Origin: JBBRCX01 sp038204465
Lineage (GTDB): Bacteria; Planctomycetota; Phycisphaerae; Tepidisphaerales; Tepidisphaeraceae
Assembly (NCBI GenBank): GCA_038204465.1
Contig: JBBRCX010000035.1
Span: 1 to 42,977 of the forward strand
Direction of reading: 5' to 3'
DNA length: 42,977 nt
Positions 24,375 to 32,596 of the stretch are shown in pieces (the stretch's first letter is position 1; the number at the start of each line of letters is the position of its first letter). The notes beneath the pieces are model-generated. The model saw nothing but the letters and a program-made list of their open reading frames with translations, had not been told where the DNA came from and did not search any database. The position numbers and the translations under genes were made by a program.

Positions 24375-25379
24375 TTACGGCTCAAAGATGATCGGGCGGA
24401 GCACGGTGCAGCGGATGGCGGCGAGGCCGTCGGTGAGTTGCTGGTATTGGCGGCCGTCGCGGTACAGGCCGCAGATGGCACCGCCGCTGCCGGCGAATTT
24501 AGCGCTGGCGCCGATCGATCGGGCCACCTCCACCATGCGCAGGTTCTCGGGCGCAATGTTCATGAAGGTGCGTCGCAGGTCGAAGTTCTCGTTCATCACC
24601 TTCGCCAGCTCATCCCAGCGCCCGGCCATCAGCGCCTCGCGCCCACGGTCGGTCAGCTCGCGATACTTCTGCATCGCCGCCACCACCGTGGCATCGCCTC
24701 GATTGAACAGCTCGCGCAGGTTCCGGTGCGGCACATCGCTCACCTCCGCCCGCTCCGGGTCGAACGCCACGTAGAGCGGCGGCATCTGCGGCGGCGTGAG
24801 CGGCTCGTAAATTCCGTAGCCGCGGCTCTCCAGCAGGTCGCGGTCGAAGTCCATGTAAACGATGCCTTCATACGTCTGGATCACGCGGTCCTGCAGCCCC
24901 GCGCTGATGCCCAGCTCGTCCTTTTCCACCGAGAGAATCAGGGAGGGCATCAGCTGTTGAGCGATCTCCACGCCGTAGAACTGCATCAGCGCGCGGATCG
25001 TGGCGGTCACGATCGCGCTGCTGCCGGAGAGACCGACCAGCCGCGGAATATCCGTCTCGTAGCTGATGGTGAAGCTGCGGCTCTCATCCAGCGGTCGGTC
25101 GTTCTGGTGGCAGTAGTCGTGGAAACGCTTGATGGCCGCCTTGATCAGGCGCATGCCGCCGTAATAACCGTGGAGCTTCTGGTCCTTGATGAAGCTGTCG
25201 ACGCTGTCGAAGCGGCCGAAGTCGCCGTGAGTGGGGAGGATCTCAAAGTGCGGGCTCTCCCACATCCGCACGACCGCCGCGAAGTTGCGGATGATGAAGG
25301 AGATGGTCTTGCCGAAGTAACCGTCCGATGGATTTCCCACGAGGCCGGCGCGGGCGTGTGCTTTGGCAGTGAAGATCAT
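24375..25379 (-). CDS. GHMP kinase, glucuronokinase-like
   Basis: 334 residues. The opening AKAHARAGLVGNPSDGYFGKTISFIIRNFAAVV is strikingly like plant glucuronokinase (RAGLLGNPSD-GKTIS). The GHMP ATP-binding motif is PRLVGLSGSSAIVTATIRAL near residues 111-131, and the third motif is KFAGSGGAICGLY. Glucuronokinase phosphorylates glucuronate at C1, allowing UDP-glucuronate formation by a UTP-dependent pyrophosphorylase. GHMP kinases with this pattern but other sugar substrates exist, so the substrate is a proposal. A uridylyltransferase gene (galU) on the same strand 1.2 kb downstream is suggestive but not a clear operon. Confidence 0.85.
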   Translation of the reverse strand: MIFTAKAHARAGLVGNPSDGYFGKTISFIIRNFAAVVRMWESPHFEILPTHGDFGRFDSVDSFIKDQKLHGYYGGMRLIKAAIKRFHDYCHQNDRPLDESRSFTISYETDIPRLVGLSGSSAIVTATIRALMQFYGVEIAQQLMPSLILSVEKDELGISAGLQDRVIQTYEGIVYMDFDRDLLESRGYGIYEPLTPPQMPPLYVAFDPERAEVSDVPHRNLRELFNRGDATVVAAMQKYRELTDRGREALMAGRWDELAKVMNENFDLRRTFMNIAPENLRMVEVARSIGASAKFAGSGGAICGLYRDGRQYQQLTDGLAAIRCTVLRPIIFEP

Positions 25380-25457
25380 GGCTCAGGATTCGTTGGTGAA
25401 GGATGATGCGAACATCAGAAGCGTCCAAGGCAGGCTCCCGGCGGCGCATCGAGTGAC

Positions 25458-27314
25458 TCAGGGCGGCAAATCATACAGGAAATAGCCGCCATCGCTATGA
25501 ATGAGCCGAGCCCCGATGGCATCTTCATCCGGCAGCGCGCGCCGCAGGAGTACGTACCGAGCCCCATACTTTCGGCCGGCCGTCGCCAGGTTCGAAGACG
25601 GCGCCGAGTCGTACTGCGCCGCAATGGCCGGCAACGTCCTGTAGAGCGGTCGCGGCAGGGCCCGCAGGTCAGCCATCGCCAACACGTCGCGCAGCCGGTC
25701 GCGCCACTCGCCCAGCTCCGATGAGAGCTGCGGCACGCCCTTGAAGTTCACGACGATTGCCCGCCGGGCGCGCAGGCGGAACACCTCCTCGTCCGGCGGC
25801 ACGAGGAACACCCCATCCAGCGGCGTATTCGCCCGCGCCCAATGGCACACGCGCAGGTAAGCGGCATCGTGCATCTCGAGTCCCGGCACACGAATGCCCA
25901 GATGTGTCCATGAGAGCGCGATCACGCCGATGACCGCGCCGCAACCCAGGATCGATACTCTTCGGCTCAATGGGATAAAACGAATGAGGAGTGCGACCGC
26001 CGCCAGCGCGAAGAAGAGCTCGATCGATAGGAAGTTCAGGGCCACGAATGCGTCGAGCGCCGGCGCGAGCCCGCGCCTCAGGAACAGCGCCAGCCACGCG
26101 ATCGCGACGAAGGCCAGGGCGGCGGCAGCGCTGCAGATCCAGAGCGGCCGGGTGCGGCGCGCGGCGATCGCCAGTGCCATGCAACCGAGGAGTTTCGGGA
26201 AGATGCTGAATCGGTAGAGGCTCATCTGGATGAGCGCCTCGCTCACATACCAGATTCCCGCGCCGATCAGCGCAATGCCGATCAGCGCGAGCATCAGAAC
26301 AAAGATCAGGGCCGTTCGGCGCTGCGGCCCAGAACCGCCAGCGCGGGCGCGCCAGAAAACGATTGCCCCCGCGAGGACCGGGAGAAGGAAACTCGCCCAC
26401 AGCCACCACGGCCAGCTCGAAGGATCGTAATGGTGGGGGTGCCGCAGGCGGACGTAAAGCTCGACAAACTCCGCCAGCGGCAGCGACGCGCGCTGCGCCA
26501 GCACCGCCTTCAGCGCCGGCAGCAAACTCACCATTCCAAGCGCGGCGAGGATCGCCGTTCCGATCAGCCATTGGCGCCCCTCGATGCCCTCGGAATCGCC
26601 TGAGGCTCGTCGTCGCCGTGCGCGGATCAGTTCCGCGATGCTCAACGCCCCCCACAAAGCGCCGCCGGCAATCGCATAATTCAGATGAAAGAGCGCCGCG
26701 ATCCCGAGACAAGTCCCCGACGCCAGCGGCCTCCGCGCGGTCCACCAGTACAGTCCCCAGAGCATCGCGACGTTGGAGATGTTGCTGGGGAGGAACTCGC
26801 CGTCCTGCAGGAACTGGTACATCCCCAGCCCTGTGCCGCCCGCGAGCAGGTAGTAGAGCACGACTGACGAGAGGTACGCAGAGAGTTCGCCGCCCAACCG
26901 GCGCACCCATCGCAGCCATGCGACGTGCAGCAGGACCGCCAGAAAGAGGTAGCCAATCAGAAACACTGGCTCGATGATTCCGAGCCGCAAGAGCCAGGCG
27001 CTGGTGACGTTGAAGACGACGTGATACTGCAGCGTCGATCGCGCCCACCAGTCGTTCTGAAGAAGCCGCGGGTCGTTGCGCCGCAGCGCATCGACGAGAT
27101 ATACCGCGTGGTTCGATTCGCCGAACCGATAACCCCTGATGCACAGCGTAAGGGCAGCGCCGAGAACCACGGCGAAGACGATCGCCCATCGCGAACCGGC
27201 TTTCGGGGCGACGAATGTTGAAGGCTCGACATCGCTCGGCGCGCGACAGATGAGCGGTTGGACCGGCATAGGCCGCGGCCCAAGACAAGTACGCATCGTA
27301 AATTGACAATACAC
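25458..27314 (-). CDS. Polytopic membrane protein, DUF6798-like
   Basis: 618 residues from the first ATG; ATGs at codons 7 and 16 are alternatives and the true start is uncertain. About a dozen hydrophobic helices run from residue 43 to 480. After them comes a soluble C-terminal domain with CHWARANTPLDGVFLVPPDEEVFRLRARRAIVVNFKGVPQLSSELGEWRDRL, which I associate with DUF6798-type proteins. The layout (multi-TM core, an early luminal loop, then a soluble tail) resembles GT-C glycosyltransferases, but no DxD or similar catalytic motif is certain. It is divergent from the ThuA-Gfo/Idh gene with only 42 bases between starts. Confidence 0.75.
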   Translation of the reverse strand: MYCQFTMRTCLGPRPMPVQPLICRAPSDVEPSTFVAPKAGSRWAIVFAVVLGAALTLCIRGYRFGESNHAVYLVDALRRNDPRLLQNDWWARSTLQYHVVFNVTSAWLLRLGIIEPVFLIGYLFLAVLLHVAWLRWVRRLGGELSAYLSSVVLYYLLAGGTGLGMYQFLQDGEFLPSNISNVAMLWGLYWWTARRPLASGTCLGIAALFHLNYAIAGGALWGALSIAELIRARRRRASGDSEGIEGRQWLIGTAILAALGMVSLLPALKAVLAQRASLPLAEFVELYVRLRHPHHYDPSSWPWWLWASFLLPVLAGAIVFWRARAGGSGPQRRTALIFVLMLALIGIALIGAGIWYVSEALIQMSLYRFSIFPKLLGCMALAIAARRTRPLWICSAAAALAFVAIAWLALFLRRGLAPALDAFVALNFLSIELFFALAAVALLIRFIPLSRRVSILGCGAVIGVIALSWTHLGIRVPGLEMHDAAYLRVCHWARANTPLDGVFLVPPDEEVFRLRARRAIVVNFKGVPQLSSELGEWRDRLRDVLAMADLRALPRPLYRTLPAIAAQYDSAPSSNLATAGRKYGARYVLLRRALPDEDAIGARLIHSDGGYFLYDLPP

Positions 27315-27356
27315 CGCCTTCGACGCTAGGACAGCCCGCTTTCGCGGAGAAACCCC

Positions 27357-29000
27357 ATGAGCTCACACCATGTCCTCTTGATTACCGGCGGCGAGTGGCA
27401 TGACTTTGCCGCGGGGTCGCAGATCCTGGCCAGCGCGCTCGAGGCCGCGCGGCACAAGGTCACGCGCACCGAGGATGCCGCCGCGCTCAAGTCGCTCGCT
27501 GGGTCCAATCACGACTGCGTCGTCCTCTACACTCAGGGCGACAAATTCGATGACGCGGGAATCGACGCGCTGGCGAAGTTTGTGCGCGGCGGCGGGGGGC
27601 TCGTGGGCATCCACTGCGCTTCGGACACCAACACGAAGTCCGAAACCTACATGAAGCTGCTCGGCAGCCAGTTCATCAACCATGGCCCGGTGTTCGATTT
27701 CAAGGTGAACGTGACCGAGCCGGAGCATCCGATCGCCCATCGCATCAAGGATTTTCGCGTGGTGGATGAGCTTTACGTCCTGAAGCCGCACGGCGAGTTC
27801 CAGACTTTCATGACCGCGTGGTGGGCCGACCAGCAGCAGCCCATGGCGTATAGCAAGAGCGAGGGCAAGGGCAGGGTCGTCTATCTCGCGAATGGCCATC
27901 ATCCCGAGTCGTTGTCCAACAGCGAGTGGCAGCATGTTTTCGTTCGGTCGGTCCGCTACGCCGCTGGCGAGGACTGGGCAAAAAAGACGGTGAAGGTGGC
28001 CGCGATCGGCTACGGCGGGGCGTTCAACATGGGCAAGCTCCACCTCGAGTCGTGCAAGCGCGCCCGCCTGACTCCCGTGGCCGTCTCCGATATCGATCCA
28101 AAGCGCACCGCCAGCGCCAAGGCGGAGCTGGGCGAGCACATCCAGACCTTCACGAAGGTGGACGACCTGCTTGCAAAAAGCGACGCCGAGATGTGCATCA
28201 TCATCACTCCGCACAACACCCACGCGCCCCTCTCGATCCAGTGCCTCGAGGCCGCTCGGCACGTCGTGACCGAGAAGCCTTACACGATCACGATCGATGA
28301 GGCGACCAAGGTGATCGAGACCGCGCGGCGCGTGAAGAAGATGGCGACTGTCTTCCACAACCGGCGCTGGGACGGCGACTTCATGGCGATCAAGAAGGTC
28401 ATCAACAGCGGCATGATCGGCGATGTATTCCACATCGAGTGCGCCTTCGGCAGCTACGCCGAGCCGAAGATGGACTGGTGGCGCGCCAACAAGCAGATTA
28501 GCGGCGGCGCGTTCTACGACTGGGGCGCGCACTTCGTCGACTGGATCCTCAACCTGCTGCCGTACAAGATCGAGTCGGTCTCCGGCAGCTTCCACAAGAA
28601 TGTCTGGCATCAGATCAGCAATGAAGACTACACCCACGCGTGGGTTCGCTTCGAAGGCGGCCGGACCGCGAGCCTGGAACAGAGCGCCATCTCCGCCATC
28701 GGCAAGGCGCGTTTCCGCGTGCTGGGCACGAAGGGCGGAATCGAGCAGAAGCAGGGCTGGACCGGGCAGGAGCCGCTGCGCGTCGTCTCCTTTCAAAACG
28801 GCATGCAGATCGACGGCAATGTCCCCGCGCTGGAGAGCGACTGGGACGGCTTCTACCGCAATGTCGCCGACCACCTGCTCCTGGGCGAGTCGCTGGCGGT
28901 TACTCCGGAGTCGGCGCGCAAGGTGATCGCGGTGCTGAGCCTTTCGGAACAATCCAACAACCAGAAAGGCGCGCCACTGGCAGTGCCTTTCGAGCAATAG
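27357..29000 (+). CDS. ThuA domain fused to a Gfo/Idh/MocA oxidoreductase
   Basis: 547 residues; GGAGA lies six bases before the ATG. Residues 1-205 are a ThuA-like domain (VLLITGGEWHDFAAGSQIL, GGGGLVGIHCASDT, GRVVYLANGHHPESL). Residues 210-547 are a Gfo/Idh/MocA NAD(P)-dependent oxidoreductase: nucleotide-binding KVAAIGYGGAFNMGKLHLE, then EKPYTITIDEA (the conserved EKP) and GGAFYDWGAHFVDWILNLLP, which carries the D-x-x-x-H pair. The two families often lie next to each other in sugar-degradation loci; a single polypeptide is less usual. ThuA-type proteins take part in disaccharide catabolism and the partner oxidises or reduces a sugar carbon. The substrate is unknown. Confidence 0.92.
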   Translation: MSSHHVLLITGGEWHDFAAGSQILASALEAARHKVTRTEDAAALKSLAGSNHDCVVLYTQGDKFDDAGIDALAKFVRGGGGLVGIHCASDTNTKSETYMKLLGSQFINHGPVFDFKVNVTEPEHPIAHRIKDFRVVDELYVLKPHGEFQTFMTAWWADQQQPMAYSKSEGKGRVVYLANGHHPESLSNSEWQHVFVRSVRYAAGEDWAKKTVKVAAIGYGGAFNMGKLHLESCKRARLTPVAVSDIDPKRTASAKAELGEHIQTFTKVDDLLAKSDAEMCIIITPHNTHAPLSIQCLEAARHVVTEKPYTITIDEATKVIETARRVKKMATVFHNRRWDGDFMAIKKVINSGMIGDVFHIECAFGSYAEPKMDWWRANKQISGGAFYDWGAHFVDWILNLLPYKIESVSGSFHKNVWHQISNEDYTHAWVRFEGGRTASLEQSAISAIGKARFRVLGTKGGIEQKQGWTGQEPLRVVSFQNGMQIDGNVPALESDWDGFYRNVADHLLLGESLAVTPESARKVIAVLSLSEQSNNQKGAPLAVPFEQ

Positions 29001-29065
29001 TCCCAACGGCTTCGCAACGCCGGAGCAACGGGAACTTCCCCGCCGCTTGCGCATCCAAAGTCATC

Positions 29066-29770
29066 ATGCCCACTCGACGCGATTTTCTCCGGCGGTCGGC
29101 GATTGGCCTGGCGGCGAGCGGCGTTTCGGGGCTGTGGCTTCGGGCCGACGAGGCGCCGACCGAACACAGCGGAGACCTTGGAACCTACGGGCAATACCTC
29201 AAGGAGCAGCCGGCCCCACCGCGCCGCGACGCGCCCGGCGGCCTGGCGCCGACCGAGGACAACATCCTCGGCCCATTCCATCGCAAAGGCGCGCCGTTCC
29301 GTGCGAAGATCACTCCGCCGCTCGAACCGGGAAAGGTGCTGTTGATCAGCGGGCGAGTGTGGGGTCACGACTCGCGCAAGCCGCTGGAGAATGCAGTGAT
29401 GGATATCTGGCAGGCGAATTCCGAGGGCCGCTACGACAACGACGATCCGTCTCATCCGCCCGCGAAGGACGTGTTCCAAAACCGTGCCCGCCTCGTGACC
29501 GACGAATCCGGTTACTACGAGTACGAGACGGTGCATCCGGGTGCATATCAGATCGCCCCGAACGTCTGGCGTCCCAGCCACATCCACTACTGGGTTCGCT
29601 GCCGGGGCTATCAGGACTTGATCACCCAGCTCTATTTCAAGGGCGACCCCCGCAACGACACCGACACGTTTATCAAGAAGTCGCTCATCATCGCCCTCGC
29701 CGCCCAGAAGACGCGAGGGGGGACCTATGAGGCCGGCAGCTTCGACATCGTATTGGCCGCGGACAAGTGA
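29066..29770 (+). CDS. Tat-exported intradiol ring-cleavage dioxygenase
   Basis: 234 residues from the ATG at 29066. The start is fixed by the twin-arginine signal MPTRRDFLRRSAIGLAASGVSGLWLRA; the frame upstream is a shadow. The domain is the catechol/protocatechuate intradiol fold: PTEDNILGPFHRKGAPF, then GRVWGHDSRKPLENAVMDIWQANSEGRYDN (first Tyr ligand), ESGYYEYETVHPGAYQIAP (second Tyr) and WRPSHIHYWV (both His ligands). All four non-haem Fe(III) ligands appear to be present. Export is atypical for aromatic catabolism and suggests action on extracytoplasmic catecholic compounds. It is 65 bases after the ThuA fusion gene and may be co-transcribed. Confidence 0.92.
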   Translation: MPTRRDFLRRSAIGLAASGVSGLWLRADEAPTEHSGDLGTYGQYLKEQPAPPRRDAPGGLAPTEDNILGPFHRKGAPFRAKITPPLEPGKVLLISGRVWGHDSRKPLENAVMDIWQANSEGRYDNDDPSHPPAKDVFQNRARLVTDESGYYEYETVHPGAYQIAPNVWRPSHIHYWVRCRGYQDLITQLYFKGDPRNDTDTFIKKSLIIALAAQKTRGGTYEAGSFDIVLAADK

Positions 29771-29818
29771 AATTTCGATTTCGCCGTTCCTGCATCTCGC
29801 GGCTCAAGTTAGCCTGAT

Positions 29819-29840
29819 CCCCTGACGTTTTTCTCAGGGG
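29819..29840 (+). promoter_or_regulatory. Hairpin sequestering the clpS ribosome-binding site
   Basis: CCCCTGA (29819-29825) pairs perfectly with TCAGGGG (29834-29840) around an 8-nt CGTTTTTC loop. The AGGGG of the 3' arm is the ribosome-binding sequence two bases before the ATG at 29843. In the folded state initiation would be hindered. It could also act as a weak terminator for the dioxygenase gene, though there is no T-run after the stem. Confidence 0.55.
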
Positions 29841-29842
29841 CG

Positions 29843-30202
29843 ATGAATATGTCTGAGAAGTCCCAATCCGTAACCGAAGCCGCGACTCCATCGGCCAGGC
29901 CGAAGACCCAGCGCAGGCAAAAGCCGAAGCAGCTTCCGCCTTACAACGTGGTGTTGTTGAACGACAACGATCACACCTACGAATACGTGATCGAGATGCT
30001 GGCGGCTGTTTTCGCCTACAGCGTTGAAGAAGGGTTCCGGCTGGCGAAGGAAGTGGACAGCAACGGGCGCGTGATCGTGCTGACCACCCACAAGGAAAAG
30101 GCGGAGCTGAAGCGCGACCAGATCATCGCGTACGGCGCCGACCCGCGCATCTCCCGCTGCAAGGGAGCGATGGCAGCCGTCGTCGAACCGGCGCCGAATT
30201 GA
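29843..30202 (+). CDS. clpS: ATP-dependent Clp protease adaptor ClpS
   Basis: 119 residues; an ATG two codons later (29849) is equally possible. ClpS delivers N-degron substrates to ClpA/ClpC. The ~30-residue basic N-terminal extension is followed by the core LPPYNVVLLNDNDHTYEYVIEMLAAVF, the usual ClpS start, with N-D-D/N-x-T in the substrate pocket. VDSNGRVIVLTTHKEKAELKRDQI completes the fold, ending in a family-like VEP. No clpA or clpC gene is in the window. The ribosome site is inside a hairpin (29819-29840), which may set translation. Confidence 0.93.
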   Translation: MNMSEKSQSVTEAATPSARPKTQRRQKPKQLPPYNVVLLNDNDHTYEYVIEMLAAVFAYSVEEGFRLAKEVDSNGRVIVLTTHKEKAELKRDQIIAYGADPRISRCKGAMAAVVEPAPN

Positions 30203-30217
30203 GTACCCGTTCGTTCG

Positions 30218-30958
30218 CTATTTCACCCTGAGCCATCGCCGCACTGCGCTCACGCTCTGTCGAAGCGACTGGATGGTGCTCGTCCAGCGGCCGCGCCGCG
30301 CCGGCGCTGTGGCATGCCGCTTCGGCGCCGCGACAGTCGCTGTGATTCGTTTAGCGACCGCGCTGTCTCCATTCGGTTTCACTGCAGGACGACGGGGGCG
30401 CGCGGATGGAGCGTCGAGATCGATGGAGTCCGGCGCGCCCGACGGGATGCCCGTCGGGAAATCGCCCAACTCATCGCGGGCCTCGAGGGGCCGCTGCGAC
30501 GGTGAAGGCCTCGGTCGCGGGAATCGGTCCTCCGGCCGGCTCTTGTCAGGACGGATGACCGCCTGCCCCGACAGGGTGGACGAAAGCGCCTCGAAGGGAT
30601 CAGCGGGGCGGCGCGGCGAGGGCTCGTTGTCCTCCAGCGCGGGGGTTGGTCGCGGCGGGCCGGGGACGAACGCTCCTTCGTGAAAAAGCGCGCGGGTCTT
30701 GCCCATCAGAAGCGTGTCGCCGTCCTTCAGCGTGCGCCGCGTGACCAACTCGTCGCCGACGCGCGTTCCGTTCTTGCTTGCCAGGTCCAGCGCCGACCAT
30801 CCGCCCGCTTCAGGCTCGATGCGGCAGTGCCTGCGCGACAGGAGGATGTCGCGCACGACGACGTCACACTCCGCCGATCGACCGATAACCAGCGGGCCGT
30901 TCAGCTCGCGCCGGTCAACCTCCTCGCCGCGGTAAAAGAAAGCAACGTAAGCCATCAT
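30218..30958 (-). CDS. FHA domain protein
   Basis: 246 residues from the first of two adjacent ATGs (30958/30955); the frame continues upstream but there only shadows the peptidase gene. The N-terminal 95 residues form a forkhead-associated phosphothreonine-binding domain: LVIGRSAECDVVVRD, SRRHCRIEPE and DLASKNGTRVGDELV contain the conserved GR, S-x-x-H and N-G. The rest is low-complexity, rich in Pro, Arg and Ser, and ends in a basic segment (RRGRWTSTIQSLRQSVSAVRRWLRVK). It probably reads Ser/Thr-kinase signals; no kinase gene is in the window. The gene converges on clpS and diverges from the peptidase at 31133. Confidence 0.9.
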   Translation of the reverse strand: MMAYVAFFYRGEEVDRRELNGPLVIGRSAECDVVVRDILLSRRHCRIEPEAGGWSALDLASKNGTRVGDELVTRRTLKDGDTLLMGKTRALFHEGAFVPGPPRPTPALEDNEPSPRRPADPFEALSSTLSGQAVIRPDKSRPEDRFPRPRPSPSQRPLEARDELGDFPTGIPSGAPDSIDLDAPSARPRRPAVKPNGDSAVAKRITATVAAPKRHATAPARRGRWTSTIQSLRQSVSAVRRWLRVK

Positions 30959-31132
30959 GCGACGGACGTCGGCGGGGCAGTCCGTATCCTCATATCGAAA
31001 GGACAAGGCCGCGGCCGCTAGTTTTCCGTCCGTGCAATATCCCGCGTCCGGCACCCGCCCGGATATCATACTCCCTTCGGCCGGATGTGTTGGAGACGGA
31101 AACTTCTGCGTTCGCCGCGAGTCTATTCTGTT

Positions 31133-31987
31133 ATGAGATGCTCGGCCTGGACGCTCCTGGCGCTGGTCGTTCTCGTCGCGGCGGCGCCGGCCACTCGGCC
31201 CGGCATCGCTGAGCAAAGCCGGTCCCTGCTCGCGGATTGGAAACCTCGCCTGGATGCGGCGCGTTTTCAGTACACCATCTCCGGTCCCTTCGTCATCGCG
31301 GGCGACGGGACGCTGGCGCAGCTCGCCGGCTATCGCGATCGCACCATTCTCGCCGCCGCCCGCGCCCTGAACGCCAGCTTCTTCAAGAACGAGCCCGCTG
31401 AGCCGATCCTGATCCTGCTGTTCGAAGATGAGGCGGCGTACCGCAGGCTCTGCAAGGAGTGGCTGAATGATGACGACGTGCCGCACTACGGCTTCTTCCG
31501 CCCGAGGGTCCACATCATGGTGATGAACGTCGGCACGGGAACCGGCACGCTGGTGCACGAGCTCACCCACGCCCTGATGGCCCCCGACTTCCCGAACGTC
31601 CCCGATTGGTTCAACGAAGGTCTCGCCAGCCTCTATGAACAGTGCTCGCTGGAAGGCGACACCATTCGCGGCCATGAAAACTGGCGCCTCTGCGATCTGC
31701 AGGTGGCCATCAAAGCCAACCGCCTTCGCCCGCTGACCGAGCTGGTCAAAGACCCGAAGTTTTACGCCAGGGAGCACCTTGGCCTGAATTACGCGCAGGC
31801 TCGCTACGTGATGTTTTATCTTCAGGAAAAAGGGTTGCTCAAGGATTTCTATTCGCGCTTCCGCGACAACGCCGCGCGCGACCCGACGGGAATCGAAACG
31901 CTCCAGACGCTGCTCGAGCCGCAGCCTCTCGATCAATTCGAGCGGGAATGGCGCAAGTGGGTTACATCGCTGCGATTCGAGGGCTGA
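31133..31987 (+). CDS. Secreted HELTH-type metallopeptidase (gluzincin, MA-like)
   Basis: 284 residues from the ATG at 31133, which directly starts a signal peptide (MRCSAWTLLALVVLVAAAPATRP); 16 codons upstream are open without support. The zinc motif HELTH is in GTLVHELTHALMAPDFPNVPDWFNEGLAS; the downstream NEG gives the third ligand Glu, as in gluzincins. The C-terminal half is helical (LNYAQARYVMFYLQEKGLLKDFYSRF), resembling DUF1570/peptidase-MA-like proteins found in planctomycetes. Proteolysis outside the cytoplasm is likely; the substrate is unknown. Confidence 0.88.
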   Translation: MRCSAWTLLALVVLVAAAPATRPGIAEQSRSLLADWKPRLDAARFQYTISGPFVIAGDGTLAQLAGYRDRTILAAARALNASFFKNEPAEPILILLFEDEAAYRRLCKEWLNDDDVPHYGFFRPRVHIMVMNVGTGTGTLVHELTHALMAPDFPNVPDWFNEGLASLYEQCSLEGDTIRGHENWRLCDLQVAIKANRLRPLTELVKDPKFYAREHLGLNYAQARYVMFYLQEKGLLKDFYSRFRDNAARDPTGIETLQTLLEPQPLDQFEREWRKWVTSLRFEG

Positions 31988-32028
31988 GCGTTGTGGGATA
32001 CGCGCACGACTTTTTCGCCTGCGACTGG

Positions 32029-32105
32029 TTGACTTCTCGATAAAAGAATATAGAATGAATCATTGATGCTTTCGGCAGTGTCGCCGGGGACGCTCTTTGA
32101 AAATT
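32029..32105 (+). promoter_or_regulatory. Promoter with boxA-like antitermination element
   Basis: TTGACT (32029-32034), a 16-bp spacer and TAGAAT (32051-32056) form a near-consensus promoter. About 35 bases downstream, GCTCTTTGAAAATT (32092-32105) resembles the boxA of rRNA operon leaders (GCTCTTTAACAAT/GTTCTTTGAAAA). No rRNA gene follows; the next gene is acnA, about 630 bases further on. Confidence 0.55.
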
Positions 32106-32437
32106 GAGGGATGAGATCAGGCGAAAAAGCGGCAGGCGACCGCTGGAGGTCGGCGGCCTGAATTGCGCGGCGACGGTCCGCATTAAACGCCGCTGCACGC
32201 GCGGGTTCCCTGTCAAAGACGCATGGAACATCGTCGTGGGCAGGCTGAGGACGCGAAAGCCCACCAAAACCCACCAAAGCCCACCATGAGCCGCCTGGCC
32301 CGGGCATCAGAAGCGGGTATCTTGCCCGGCTGGAGGAGGTCGCTTGCGGGTCAATGCGATTCGATTCATTCCCGCATGGCAAAGCCAAGCGGGACTTTGG
32401 GGCGCGGCTTAGTTTCGTGCGATGCTTACGTGGTTCC
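32106..32437 (+). other. Non-coding leader region upstream of acnA
   Basis: I find no credible gene. It holds three 10-bp tandem copies of CCCACCAAAA/CCCACCAAAG/CCCACCATGA (32260-32289) and a hairpin CCGGGCA/TGCCCGG near 32298-32328. The stretch may be a long 5' leader or an independent RNA driven by the promoter at 32029. Confidence 0.45.
32260..32289 (+). repeat. Three-copy 10-bp tandem repeat
   Basis: CCCACCAAAA, CCCACCAAAG and CCCACCATGA are head to tail. On the minus strand this is G-rich (TGGTGGG units) and translates as WWALVGFGG in one frame, which can create false small proteins. Confidence 0.75.
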
Positions 32438-32596
32438 GGGAGCGGCAGGGCAACCGCATTCTCCTTTTGAAGGCAAAACTTGCCGAATCGTCGGTAAGCC
32501 CAGACCGCGATGCTGACTGAAAATCAATCGTTGCCGCAGGACCGACGACGACGCGGCGTCACGCTTTCCCTAGAATGCGGTTGCCCTGCCGGGAGC
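32438..32596. repeat. MITE-like element: 19-bp inverted repeats with 6-bp flanking repeats
   Basis: GGCAGGGCAACCGCATTCT (32444-32462) is repeated perfectly in inverse orientation at 32572-32590, enclosing 109 bp. GGGAGC lies immediately outside both arms (32438-32443 and 32591-32596), as expected of a target duplication. Inside are a nested 8-bp stem (TCGTCGGT 32488-32495 with ACCGACGA 32541-32548) and a small hairpin (GGCAA/TTGCC, 32472-32484). There is no coding capacity. As RNA, the same arms would form a long stem closing a branched structure. Confidence 0.75.

Noticed and set aside
25669..27366. 565-residue minus-strand frame beside the polytopic membrane protein
   Set aside because: Shadow of the membrane protein gene; Arg/Gly-rich without hydrophobic pattern or motifs.
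28640..29065. 142-codon extension of the intradiol dioxygenase frame
   Set aside because: It overlaps the Gfo/Idh domain out of frame, and the Tat signal fixes the start at 29066.
30959..31936. N-terminal half of the 572-codon frame containing the FHA domain
   Set aside because: It lies antisense to the HELTH peptidase gene and has no domain; the FHA protein starts at 30958.
31933..32388. 151-residue minus-strand frame containing WWALVGFGG
   Set aside because: The Trp/Gly words come from the 10-bp tandem repeat at 32260-32289; no ribosome site or homology pattern.
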